Source: an uncultured Trueperaceae bacterium | GTDB taxonomy: Bacteria > Deinococcota > Deinococci > Deinococcales > Trueperaceae | DNA length: 9,466 nucleotides | Assembly (NCBI GenBank): GCA_937911855.1 | Contig: CALDPK010000210.1 | Coordinates: 1-9,466, forward strand | Direction of reading: 5' to 3' | Part shown: one piece after another, positions 1 through 6,751 of the stretch | Numbering within the stretch: position 1 is the stretch's first letter | Layout of the letters: the number at the start of each line of letters is the position of its first letter | Translations under genes and position numbers: made by a program | Notes under the pieces: generated by a model | What the model was told of the DNA's origin: nothing | What the model saw: only the letters and a program-made list of their open reading frames with translations | Database searches by the model: none

Positions 1-1
1 G

Positions 2-703
2 ATCGACCGCGACTTCCTCACCCTGAAAGAAACGAGCAGCGCGCTGGGACTCAACACCAGCGTCACCTACCGGCTGCTGCGCACCTGGACCCAGGCCGGT
101 TACCTCAATTACGACGCAGGCAACAAGCGGTATTTTGCCGGCCTGAACCTGGTCCGGCTGGCCAGCAAGAACCACCGCAGCTCCGGCCTGCTCGACGTGG
201 AGGAACGGCTGCGCGCAGTCAGCAGCCAGGTACAGCAGACCGCCAGCTTCAGTGTCCTGGCCGGCCGGCACGCCCTTTACGCGGCGCGCATCGTCGCCAA
301 CAAGTCGCTCATGTACCAGGTCGAGATCGGCAAGACCCTGCCGGCTTACGCCACCTCGGCTGGACATGTGCTGCTGGCCTGGCTGCCTGAAGAGGAGCTG
401 CTCGAGCTGTTCCCCGAACCGGTGCTGCTCGGTTACACCGACACAACCCTTCGGTCGCGGGACGAACTGTTCGCCAGTCTGGCCAAAGTACGCGAGAACG
501 GTTACGCGTTCAACCACGGGCAGCTGAGCGAGAGCGTTGCAGCTGTTGCGGTGCCGGTACGCGACGCGGCAGGCAACCTGGCCGGTGCATTCTCCGTGGC
601 AGGCCCCGAAGCCCAGTTCAGCAATGACGACATATTCCGGCGTTACCTGCCGGCGCTGCTTGAAGCTGCCCGGGAGCCCGTTTCCGTTCCGACCAGCGTC
701 TGA
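2..703 (+). CDS. IclR-family transcriptional regulator (5'-truncated)
   Basis: The frame is open from the left edge to TGA at 701-703, giving 233 visible residues. IclR proteins are usually about 250-270 residues, so roughly the first 20-30 are outside the window. Visible residues 5-45 form the end of a winged helix-turn-helix: LKETSSALGLNTSVTYRLL holds the turn and recognition helix, and YLNYDAGNKRYFAG looks like the wing. The rest is the IclR effector-binding domain, with AYATSAGHVLLAWL near residue 115 and a C-terminal AVAVPVRDAAGNLAGAFSV segment. Family members bind operators as dimers or tetramers and respond to small-molecule effectors, often for neighbouring catabolic or transport genes. 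The effector cannot be read from sequence. The sulP gene downstream on the same strand is a possible but unproven target. An internal ATG does not exist as a sensible start, because GTG at 197 would remove the DNA-binding domain. Confidence 0.93.
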   Translation: MDRDFLTLKETSSALGLNTSVTYRLLRTWTQAGYLNYDAGNKRYFAGLNLVRLASKNHRSSGLLDVEERLRAVSSQVQQTASFSVLAGRHALYAARIVANKSLMYQVEIGKTLPAYATSAGHVLLAWLPEEELLELFPEPVLLGYTDTTLRSRDELFASLAKVRENGYAFNHGQLSESVAAVAVPVRDAAGNLAGAFSVAGPEAQFSNDDIFRRYLPALLEAAREPVSVPTSV

Positions 704-718
704 GTCATGACTTCAGAC
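698..718. promoter_or_regulatory. Inverted repeat across the iclR stop codon
   Basis: GTCTGA (698-703) pairs with TCAGAC (713-718), and an inner perfect palindrome AGTCATGACT lies at 703-712. As RNA it would form about 8 bp with one bulged T and a CATG loop. No T-run follows, so it is not a standard intrinsic terminator. It could be an operator for the regulator itself or a weak 3' structure. The role is inferred only from symmetry. Confidence 0.3.
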
Positions 719-743
719 ATCACCGGTTCACGCGAATCAGCGA

Positions 744-799
744 TATGATTGGCTGAGCCTGTCCCTGTTCCGGCTCATTCAGGGTGGTGTTAACTTACA
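744..799 (+). promoter_or_regulatory. Candidate sulP leader: -10-like box and hairpin
   Basis: TATGAT at 744-749 matches five of six bases of the sigma-70 -10 consensus, but no convincing -35 lies 16-18 bp upstream. Downstream, TGAGCC (754-759) and GGCTCA (772-777) form a perfect 6-bp inverted repeat around a 12-nt loop. AGGGTGG at 781-787 is a loose ribosome-binding match. The hairpin could act in the sulP 5' leader or help end iclR transcription, but it has no T-tract. Confidence 0.25.
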
Positions 800-2488
800 T
801 TGTCGAAAACCAGGGGATTCTTGTATGGCCTGCGCAGTTTCCTGCCCAAGCGCCAGGATTACGACCTGCGCCGCTGGCGCGAGGATCTGCTTGCCGGCCT
901 GACCGTAGCAGTTGTTGCCTTGCCGCTGGCACTTGCCTTCGGCGTTACCTCCGGAGCCGGAGCGGTGGCGGGCCTCATAACCGCCGTCGTGGCCGGGGTG
1001 CTGGCTGCAGTGTTCGGCGGCTCCAACTACCAGGTGAGCGGACCGACGGGTGCGATGACCGTCGTGCTCCTGCCGATCGTCGCGAACTACGGCGTGCAGG
1101 CGCTGCCCATCCTGGGCCTTCTGGCCGGGCTGATCCTGATTGTCCTGGGCTTCGTGGGCGTGGGCCGCTACATCAACTACATCCCCTGGCCGGTCATCTC
1201 CGGTTTCACCAACGGCATCGGCATCATCATCGCGCTGCAGCAGCTGCCCAACCTGTTCGGCCTGGAATCCGCGGCCAGTCATGAAAGCATCCTCGTGGCC
1301 AGCTGGCAGGCGGTTCAGGACTTCCTGGCGCAACCTCAGTGGCAGGCGCCGCTGCTGGCGCTGCTGGCAGTTGCCATAATGGTCGTCTGGAACCTGAACA
1401 GGCGCCTGAAAGTCGTGCCGGCCGGCATCGTTACCCTGGTCGTCATCACGCTGCTCTCGCTTTTGCCCGTCTTCGAGGCGGTCCCGCGCATAGGGATGAT
1501 CCCGCAGACGCTGCCGGAGTTCACGCTGCCGGTGATCGACATCGACCTGACGGTACTCGTGCGCTCGGCCATCGCCGTCGCCGTACTCGCTGCGCTGGAA
1601 AGCCTGCTGTCCGCCGTGGTTGCCGACAGCATGACAGTCGGCGCCCGCCATGATCCGAACCGGGAACTGTTCGGACAGGGCGTAGCGAACATCGGCGCGT
1701 CCATCGTCGGCGGGATACCCGCGACTGCCGCCCTGGCCCGCACCGCTGTCAACGTGCGCTCCGGCGCCCGCACCCGGCTCGCGGCCATAAGTCACGGACT
1801 CATCCTGTTCGCAATAGCCTGGTTCGGCGCACCCCTGGCGGCGCAGATCCCGCTGGCAGCCCTGGCGGGCATACTGCTGGTCGTAGCCTTCCGCATGATC
1901 GAACGGCACGCGATGCGGCTCATCCTGCGCTCCACCCGCTCGGACGCCATCGTCCTGTTCCTGACGATGATAGTCACGGTCCTGTTCGACCTGATCCTGG
2001 CGATAGAAGTGGGCCTGGCAGCAGCCGGGGTGCTGTTCATCATCCGCGTCAGCCGCAGCCTGCACATCGACATCGACAAGGAATACGTGGCTGACGAGCT
2101 GCCGGTCGCCAGCGCCGACGACGCCGTCGAGGACGAACGGCTGCGGCGCGACGAGTTCGTGGCTTACCGGATCGACGGCCCCCTGTTCTTCGGTGCCGCG
2201 AACCGGTTCTTCGAACGGCTGCTCAAGGTGGAGCCCGGCATCCGGGTGGTACTGCTGCGCCTGGGACGCGTGCCCGTCATGGACGCCACCGGCGCCTCAG
2301 CCCTGGACGAGCTTCTCGATCACCTGGACCGCCGCAACGTCACCGTCCTGATATCCGCCCTGCAGCCGCAACCTCAGGCGCTGCTTGAACGCATGGGCGT
2401 GCTGGAGCGGCTCAACAACAGACAGCAGCAGGTGTTCGCTTCCACGGCCGACGCAATCCGGGCCGTGGAAGCAGGCGAGGTGGACTGA
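800..2488 (+). CDS. SulP-family (SLC26-type) anion transporter with STAS domain
   Basis: This is a 562-residue membrane protein of normal SulP length. A short cytoplasmic N-terminus is followed by the first membrane segment GLTVAVVALPLALAFG (residues 33-48), the family motif SGPTGAMT (80-87), and a run of further hydrophobic segments to about residue 420. A charged linker then leads to a STAS domain (about 450-555) containing VPVMDATGASALDEL. SulP proteins move sulfate, bicarbonate or other anions across the inner membrane, often with Na+ or H+. Sequence alone does not fix the substrate. An in-frame TAA at 791-793 makes TTG at 800 the earliest start. TTG at 821 is an alternative, with AGGGG four bases upstream and loss of only seven residues. 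No terminator fits between this gene and the converging neighbour. A regulatory link to the upstream IclR gene is possible. Confidence 0.93.
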   Translation: MSKTRGFLYGLRSFLPKRQDYDLRRWREDLLAGLTVAVVALPLALAFGVTSGAGAVAGLITAVVAGVLAAVFGGSNYQVSGPTGAMTVVLLPIVANYGVQALPILGLLAGLILIVLGFVGVGRYINYIPWPVISGFTNGIGIIIALQQLPNLFGLESAASHESILVASWQAVQDFLAQPQWQAPLLALLAVAIMVVWNLNRRLKVVPAGIVTLVVITLLSLLPVFEAVPRIGMIPQTLPEFTLPVIDIDLTVLVRSAIAVAVLAALESLLSAVVADSMTVGARHDPNRELFGQGVANIGASIVGGIPATAALARTAVNVRSGARTRLAAISHGLILFAIAWFGAPLAAQIPLAALAGILLVVAFRMIERHAMRLILRSTRSDAIVLFLTMIVTVLFDLILAIEVGLAAAGVLFIIRVSRSLHIDIDKEYVADELPVASADDAVEDERLRRDEFVAYRIDGPLFFGAANRFFERLLKVEPGIRVVLLRLGRVPVMDATGASALDELLDHLDRRNVTVLISALQPQPQALLERMGVLERLNNRQQQVFASTADAIRAVEAGEVD

Positions 2489-2490
2489 GT

Positions 2491-3840
2491 TCAGCGCAGG
2501 GCGTCGCGCGTGATGCCCTTGGTCGTTACCCCTTCGATCGTCGTGAACTCGAGGCCTTCGACGTTGAGCAGCGGACCCTGGTTGAAATCAAGCGCGACGA
2601 AGCTGCTCGTCACGAGCCGGTAAGTCCGCTCCGGGTCGATGCCGTCGAGCGGCGTGGCGTAGATGAAGTCGCCGTTCCTGGCTTCGACCGGGGTGTTCTC
2701 GTCCTGGTTGCTGCTTGAGAGGATTGTTGCCAGCGTGGCGCCGTCTACATCCACGTAGACCACGTCGTTGTCGAAACGCATGAATTCATCGAAACGGTAC
2801 TTGGACAGCGGACCGGCAGGCAGAGCCGAGCCGTAAGTGGTGTGGTTGGCGACAGCGACGTCGGCGCCGGTGGCGGCGCGCAGCACCTCGATGGACCAGT
2901 GGATGGCCTCGGTGAAGCTCATGTCTCTGTCGACCGTACCGACGTAGGCTACGTCCGCTGGTTCGAGCAACCGGAGGCGTTCGAACGCGACTTCCTTGGC
3001 GAAGCGCGGGTTGGCTGCAACGGATTCATCGATCAGGATCGACTCTTCATGTACGTCCCAGCCGCTGTCGGTGCGGTGAAGCTCGACGACGCTGATCAGC
3101 TCACCGCGGAACCCGTTATGGAAGTAAGGGATGCCGTTCAGCTCGGCCTGGAAGTGCAGGTGGTCGTGACCGCCGACCACGTAGACCGTGCGGGCAGGAT
3201 CGAGCAGCGGCAGCATCTCCTTGTCCGCCGGCACGCCAGCGTGCGACATGACGATCAGGTCATCGACGAACGGGTTGGCAGCCAGGAAGTCGCGCAGCTG
3301 GTTGACGGGAGCGTCGATGACGAGCGAGTCGCGGATGGCAGCTGGGTAGGTGGTGATCTGGTTGGTAGCGATGCCGGCGACCGTCAGGGTGCGGTTGCCC
3401 GCAGGCAGTTCAGCGGCTACCGGCTGCAGAGCGCCGTCTTCAGCGTGACTGACGCCGCCGATCACGGTCAGACCGCGTTCGGCCGCGCCGCTCACGAACG
3501 CCTGGTAGTCGAAGAAATCGAACTCGTGGTTGCCGATGTTGATGACGACCGGCGCGATGTCGTTGAGTGACTCGAGGAACAGCCAGTCGAGGTACCCCTC
3601 GTTGCGCAGGCCGATGACCACGCCTGTCTCCATGATGTCGCCGTTCACCAGTATGTAGGTGGGCGTGTCGCCGTACGAGTCAGCGACGTCGGCGACCTGG
3701 CTGATGATGCGCCCGTAAGCGTCGTAAGCGGAATGGGTGTCGGCCACGTTGATCAGGACAGCGTCCTGGGCCAGGGCGGTACTGCCGACCAGGGCGGCGG
3801 CTGCAGCGGACAGCAGGAATCTGCGCAATGAGTTCGTCAT
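2491..3840 (-). CDS. Secreted metallophosphatase / 5'-nucleotidase-like protein
   Basis: The 449-residue product starts with an export signal (RR at 6-7, hydrophobic 8-23, likely cleavage after ALA at 22-24), so it should act outside the cytoplasmic membrane. The calcineurin-like phosphoesterase domain has a full set of expected metal and catalytic residues: DTH (D34, H36), NGD (D68), GNHEFD (N104, H105), SHAG (H199) and GGHDHLH (H224, H226). Residues about 295-440 resemble the UshA-type C-terminal 5'-nucleotidase domain, including FMRFDNDVV. The usual substrate-contacting GGxR in that domain is not seen; NHTTYGSALPAG stands there instead. It probably hydrolyses a phosphate ester such as a nucleotide, but the substrate is uncertain. 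At 449 residues it is shorter than UshA (about 550). ATG at 3838-3840 is the natural start before the signal peptide, yet no Shine-Dalgarno sequence precedes it. Confidence 0.88.
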   Translation of the reverse strand: MTNSLRRFLLSAAAAALVGSTALAQDAVLINVADTHSAYDAYGRIISQVADVADSYGDTPTYILVNGDIMETGVVIGLRNEGYLDWLFLESLNDIAPVVINIGNHEFDFFDYQAFVSGAAERGLTVIGGVSHAEDGALQPVAAELPAGNRTLTVAGIATNQITTYPAAIRDSLVIDAPVNQLRDFLAANPFVDDLIVMSHAGVPADKEMLPLLDPARTVYVVGGHDHLHFQAELNGIPYFHNGFRGELISVVELHRTDSGWDVHEESILIDESVAANPRFAKEVAFERLRLLEPADVAYVGTVDRDMSFTEAIHWSIEVLRAATGADVAVANHTTYGSALPAGPLSKYRFDEFMRFDNDVVYVDVDGATLATILSSSNQDENTPVEARNGDFIYATPLDGIDPERTYRLVTSSFVALDFNQGPLLNVEGLEFTTIEGVTTKGITRDALR

Positions 3841-3931
3841 GGCGCCAGCTTAAAGGAGGAGTGTCAGTTGGTTGTGAGTAAGCACTCAACCTGACCGGGT
3901 AGATTGCGGATACATACAAGGAGGCTATGGC
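3841..3931. promoter_or_regulatory. Divergent intergenic region with palindrome
   Basis: This 91-bp spacer separates the divergent phosphatase and GNAT genes and must contain the start signals of both unless one is read through. GGTT (3870-3873) with GAGT (3876-3879), and ACTC (3884-3887) with AACC (3888-3891), make an imperfect palindrome around AAGC, an operator-like element. On the minus strand TAAGCT (3852-3847) lies six bases before the phosphatase ATG, the position of TANNNT boxes in leaderless Deinococcus transcripts. On the plus strand I found only weak promoter matches (for example TAGATT at 3900-3905). Confidence 0.35.
3918..3924 (+). promoter_or_regulatory. Strong ribosome binding site of the GNAT gene
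   Basis: AAGGAGG ends seven bases before ATG at 3932. This fixes the start at 3932 and rules against ATG at 3927, which is in another frame and too close to the site. Confidence 0.8.
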
Positions 3932-4249
3932 ATGAGCGAAGCCGAACCGCAAGTCCGCTTCAACGAAGAAGCCCGCCGTTACGAGGTCACCCTGCCGGGT
4001 GCCGAGGAGAAGGCCTTCCTGGCGGTCCGCCGCACGCCCGAGAGCTGGACGCTGCGCCACACGGAAGTGCCGACCGCTTTCTCCGGCCAGGGCGTGGGAT
4101 CCGCACTGGTGCGCACCGCCCTCGAGGACGCCCGCGCAGCCGGAGTGACGGTGAAGCCGGTGTGCCCGTTCACGGCCGCGTACATAAAACGCCACCAGGA
4201 GGAGCTTGACCTGGTGCATCCGGAATACCTGGGCTCTGTAGAGCGCTGA
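3932..4249 (+). CDS. Small GNAT-like N-acetyltransferase (COG2388/YjdJ type)
   Basis: This 105-residue protein matches the short, single-domain GCN5-related family that includes bacterial YjdJ-like proteins and eukaryotic NATD1. Visible hallmarks are HTEVPTAFSGQGVGSALV (43-60), where G52-Q53-G54-V55-G56 is the shortened acetyl-CoA pyrophosphate loop, and the family's CPFTAAYIKRHQE (78-90), with a conserved-looking Cys78 and His88. Length is normal for the family. Substrates of these proteins are largely unknown, so calling the substrate would be guesswork. The start is set by AAGGAGG seven bases upstream. The gene is followed after 36 bp by the helicase on the same strand and may share a transcript with it. 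A link to DNA repair is only suggested by position. Confidence 0.85.
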   Translation: MSEAEPQVRFNEEARRYEVTLPGAEEKAFLAVRRTPESWTLRHTEVPTAFSGQGVGSALVRTALEDARAAGVTVKPVCPFTAAYIKRHQEELDLVHPEYLGSVER

Positions 4250-4251
4250 GC

Positions 4252-4274
4252 GATACCTTCATCACTGAGGTGTC
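4252..4274 (+). promoter_or_regulatory. Hairpin overlapping an SD-like site before the helicase
   Basis: GATACCT (4252-4258) can pair with AGGTGTC (4268-4274) over seven positions (one G-U) around a 9-nt loop. The right arm covers most of the SD-like GAGGTG at 4267-4272, so folding would hide it. This would lower translation starting just downstream. It is a prediction by eye with no covariation evidence. Confidence 0.3.
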
Positions 4275-4277
4275 ATC

Positions 4278-4289
4278 ATGGAGCGGTGA
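4278..4289 (+). CDS. Possible three-codon leader ORF (MER-stop) coupled to the helicase start
   Basis: ATG GAG CGG TGA begins five bases after GAGGTG (4267-4272), good ribosome-binding spacing. Its TGA overlaps the helicase GTG as GTGA (4286-4289), an arrangement for termination-reinitiation. The helicase GTG has no well-spaced site of its own: GGAG at 4280-4283 is too close and GAGGTG is 13 bases away. Alternatively a one-base indel near 4286 hides a normal ATG start at 4278, which would add M-E-R to the helicase. Confidence 0.3.
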   Translation: MER

Positions 4290-6751
4290 GAACTGACGGC
4301 CTGCTGACCGAATGGGGCGCTGAAATAGTCGGACGCCACCTGGTCCCGGCCAGCCCGGGCCAGTCAGTGCCTGTTCCCGGCGGACTCGCCGCGCCGCTGC
4401 GGCAGGCGCTCGAGCAGCGCGGCGTCAGCAGCCTGCACCTGCACCAGCGGGACGCGATAGCTGCGACCTTCCGGGGCGAGGACGTCCTGCTCACCACCGG
4501 GACCGCCAGCGGCAAGAGCCTGGCCTATCAGCTGCCCGCACTCAGCATGCAGCTGGCCCGCCCCGAAGCCACTGCTCTGATCCTGTACCCCACCAAGGCC
4601 CTTGCGCACGATCAGGCCCGCAGCTTCGGGCAGCTGGCACTCGCAGCAGGGCTGGAACCGGGTTCTGTGGCCAGTTACGACGGCGACACCCCGGCCAGCC
4701 AGCGCCCTGCCATCCGCAGTGGCGTCCGCACGCTGATCACCAACCCCGACATGCTCAACGCAGGCATCCTGCCGCACCACACCCTGTGGCGCCGCTTCCT
4801 TGAAGGCCTCTCACTGATCGTCATCGACGAGATCCACTATTACCGTGGGGTGTTCGGCAGCCACATAGCTGGTGTACTCAGGCGCCTCGAGCGGCTCACC
4901 CGGCATTACGGTGCCAGCCCGAGGTTCGTCATGACTAGTGCGACCATCGGCAACCCGCTTGAACACGCCCGCAACCTGACCGGCCGCACCGTCAGACTCA
5001 TCGACCGTGACACGGCCCCGCACGCGGAGCGCGACTGGCTGCTGGTGCAACCGCCGCTCGTCGACCGGGAATTGGGCATCAGGCGCCCGCCGCTGCAGGA
5101 GGCACTCGGTATCGTGGAACGGCTGGTGGGGGAAGGCCAGCAGGTGCTGCTTTTCGGTGGCAGCCGCCAGGCAGTCGAGGAGGCGGTCGTTGGCTTAAGA
5201 GGAAAGGTGCCAGGCGTCCGTTCATACCGGAGTGGGCTTTTGCCTGGAGAGCGTAGGCAAATAGAAAGCGAGTTGCGCGACGGCGCCGCCCGTGCAGTAG
5301 TCTCGACCAACGCCCTTGAGCTGGGCATCGACATCGGCAGTGTCGACACGGTAGTGATGGCCGGTTACCCGGGTTCAGCCGCAGCGTTCAGGCAGCAGGC
5401 CGGGCGGGCCGGCCGCCGGGACCGGGCCGGCATGGCTGTCCTGGTGCTGGGTGGCGGGCCGCTCGACCAGTACTTGGCGCGTCACCCGGGTTACCTGTTC
5501 GGTGCCGCCTCGGAGCGAGCCCTTTCAGACCCCGATCACCTGCTGATCGCTCTGGACCACCTGCGCTGCGCCTCGTTCGAGCTGCCCGTGGCTGAGGGTG
5601 AATCGTTCGGTGGGCTGTCGCCGGACGAAGTTTCGCTGCTGATGGGTCAGCTTGAGGAAGACGGCGAGCTGCACCGGGCGGCAGGCAAGTCGTACTGGCT
5701 GGGTCAGGAGTACCCGGCGCAGTCCGTGAACCTGCGCTCGGCCAGCAACCAGATCGTCACCCTGCAGGCCGCCGGCAGCACCATCGGCACCGTTGACGGG
5801 GAAAGCGCACGCTGGCTGGTTCACGAAGGCGCCGTTTACCTGCACGATGGCACGACCTTCCTGGTCGAGCAGCTTGACCTGGAAGCGGAACTGGCCACCC
5901 TGCAGCAGGTTGATCCTGGTTACCTGACACGCGCCACGCGCGAGACCCGCATCGAACCGGCTGAGGAGGCGCCCCTGCCCGCCCGCGTGAAGGGTGCCAG
6001 CAAGTTCTACGGCGACGTCCTCGTCACCGACAGGGTCACCGGCTATCGCCGCATCCTGCGGCAGACGATGGAGACGCTCGGCCGCTACCCGCTCGAATCC
6101 GAACCGTCGACGCTGTTCACCGTCGCGTACGGCTTCTCGCCCAGTGAGCAGGTGGTGGAGAAACTCCGTCAGGAAGGGTCATGGACGAACGATTCGAACG
6201 ATTACGGGCCTGACTGGCCCAGGATCCGCCGGGCGGTAACCGCGCGGGATTCGGAGAAATGCCAGGTGTGCGGCACCAGAAGGTCCAGCGGCGTGATACT
6301 TCACGTGCATCACAAGGTGCCGTTCCGGGCTTTCGCCACGGCAGCCCAGGCCAACCGCCCGGACAACCTGGTCACGCTCTGCCCCAGCTGCCATCGCCGC
6401 GCTGAACAGGGAGTGCGCATCCGCAGCGGCCTGTCAGCCACCGCCTACGCGCTGCGGTCACTCGCGCCGCTGCTGGTCATGTGCGACGAGCGCGACCTGG
6501 GCGTGCATTCGGACCCGGCCAGCCCGCTGGTGGCCGGTGCTCCGGCCCTGGTCGTGTACGAGACCGTACCCGGCGGCGTCGGCCTGGCAGCTGAACTCGC
6601 GGACCGGCACGACGAGCTGCTGGCTGCCACCCGCTCACTCATCCGTGACTGCGGCTGCGAAGACGGGTGCCCGTCATGTGTCGGACCCGCAGGCGAGGAA
6701 GGCCACGCGGGCAAGGCGGAAGCACTGGCCCTGCTGGGGATGCTGACATGA
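4286..6751 (+). CDS. mrfA: MrfA/YprA-type DEAD/DEAH helicase with inserted HNH nuclease domain
   Basis: This 821-residue superfamily 2 helicase carries a Q-like motif (Q54), Walker A GTASGKS (72-78), DEIH (181-184), MTSATIGNP (from 216), STNALELGIDIGS in the second RecA domain, and QQAGRAGRR (370-378). The C-terminus is the MZB (DUF1998) zinc-binding domain: GLSATAYALRSLAPLLVMCD, YETVPGGVGL, and CGCEDGCPSCV with C789, C791, C795 and C798. This layout is that of B. subtilis MrfA (YprA), a DNA translocase acting with nuclease MrfB on mitomycin C lesions. B. subtilis MrfA is about 750 residues. The extra length fits an HNH module at about 640-712, with C659, C662, H675/H676, N694, C699, C702 and H703. 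GTG at 4286 is the first usable start in frame after the upstream stop. The stop overlaps the next gene by ATGA, suggesting translational coupling. The helicase family is certain; the MrfA role is inferred from domains plus the MrfB neighbour. Confidence 0.9.
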   Translation: MRTDGLLTEWGAEIVGRHLVPASPGQSVPVPGGLAAPLRQALEQRGVSSLHLHQRDAIAATFRGEDVLLTTGTASGKSLAYQLPALSMQLARPEATALILYPTKALAHDQARSFGQLALAAGLEPGSVASYDGDTPASQRPAIRSGVRTLITNPDMLNAGILPHHTLWRRFLEGLSLIVIDEIHYYRGVFGSHIAGVLRRLERLTRHYGASPRFVMTSATIGNPLEHARNLTGRTVRLIDRDTAPHAERDWLLVQPPLVDRELGIRRPPLQEALGIVERLVGEGQQVLLFGGSRQAVEEAVVGLRGKVPGVRSYRSGLLPGERRQIESELRDGAARAVVSTNALELGIDIGSVDTVVMAGYPGSAAAFRQQAGRAGRRDRAGMAVLVLGGGPLDQYLARHPGYLFGAASERALSDPDHLLIALDHLRCASFELPVAEGESFGGLSPDEVSLLMGQLEEDGELHRAAGKSYWLGQEYPAQSVNLRSASNQIVTLQAAGSTIGTVDGESARWLVHEGAVYLHDGTTFLVEQLDLEAELATLQQVDPGYLTRATRETRIEPAEEAPLPARVKGASKFYGDVLVTDRVTGYRRILRQTMETLGRYPLESEPSTLFTVAYGFSPSEQVVEKLRQEGSWTNDSNDYGPDWPRIRRAVTARDSEKCQVCGTRRSSGVILHVHHKVPFRAFATAAQANRPDNLVTLCPSCHRRAEQGVRIRSGLSATAYALRSLAPLLVMCDERDLGVHSDPASPLVAGAPALVVYETVPGGVGLAAELADRHDELLAATRSLIRDCGCEDGCPSCVGPAGEEGHAGKAEALALLGMLT
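5195..5275 (+). other. Patch of atypical codons inside the helicase gene
   Basis: Residues 304-330, early in the second RecA domain, are written with codons that are uncommon in the surrounding high-GC sequence: TTA, AGA, GGA (twice), CCA, CGT (twice), TCA, AGT, CTT, TTG (twice), CCT, AGG, CAA and ATA. Codon choice changes at both edges while the reading frame and protein remain normal. It may mark a short recombination tract or a translation slow-down between the two RecA domains. Confidence 0.5.
6203..6421 (+). other. HNH endonuclease domain embedded in the helicase
   Basis: Helicase residues about 640-712 form a zinc-ribbon HNH module: CQVC (C659, C662), LHVHHKVPF (H675-H676), DNLVTLC (N694, C699) and CPSCH (C702, H703). 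This matches the CxxC...HH...N...CxxCH layout of active family members, with no obvious lost residue. It lies between the segment ending RIRRAV and the helix GLSATAYALRSLAPL, directly before the MZB domain. No intein splicing motifs flank it. AGA, AGG, ATA and CTT occur at 6289-6303 within it, but its composition is otherwise close to the gene. Domain boundaries are approximate. Confidence 0.88.

Noticed and set aside
779..2065. Long minus-strand open frame antisense to sulP
   Set aside because: Its translation is rich in Q, D, G, H and R without any domain, as expected from the reverse frame of a GC-rich gene, while the plus strand encodes a clear transporter.
2842..3570. 242-codon plus-strand open frame antisense to the phosphatase gene
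   Set aside because: Low-complexity V/D/G composition, no domain, and the minus-strand frame has a signal peptide and all phosphoesterase motifs.
6203..6421. HNH segment as an intein or homing endonuclease insertion
   Set aside because: Only about 70 residues long, with no splicing blocks (no N-terminal Cys/Ser junction with C-terminal HN), and it sits at a domain boundary, so a fused domain fits better.
6667..6747. Earlier in-frame start for the exonuclease
   Set aside because: It would add 27 arginine/glycine-rich residues overlapping the conserved MZB end of the helicase. ATG 6748 has the ATGA overlap and a spaced GGGGA.
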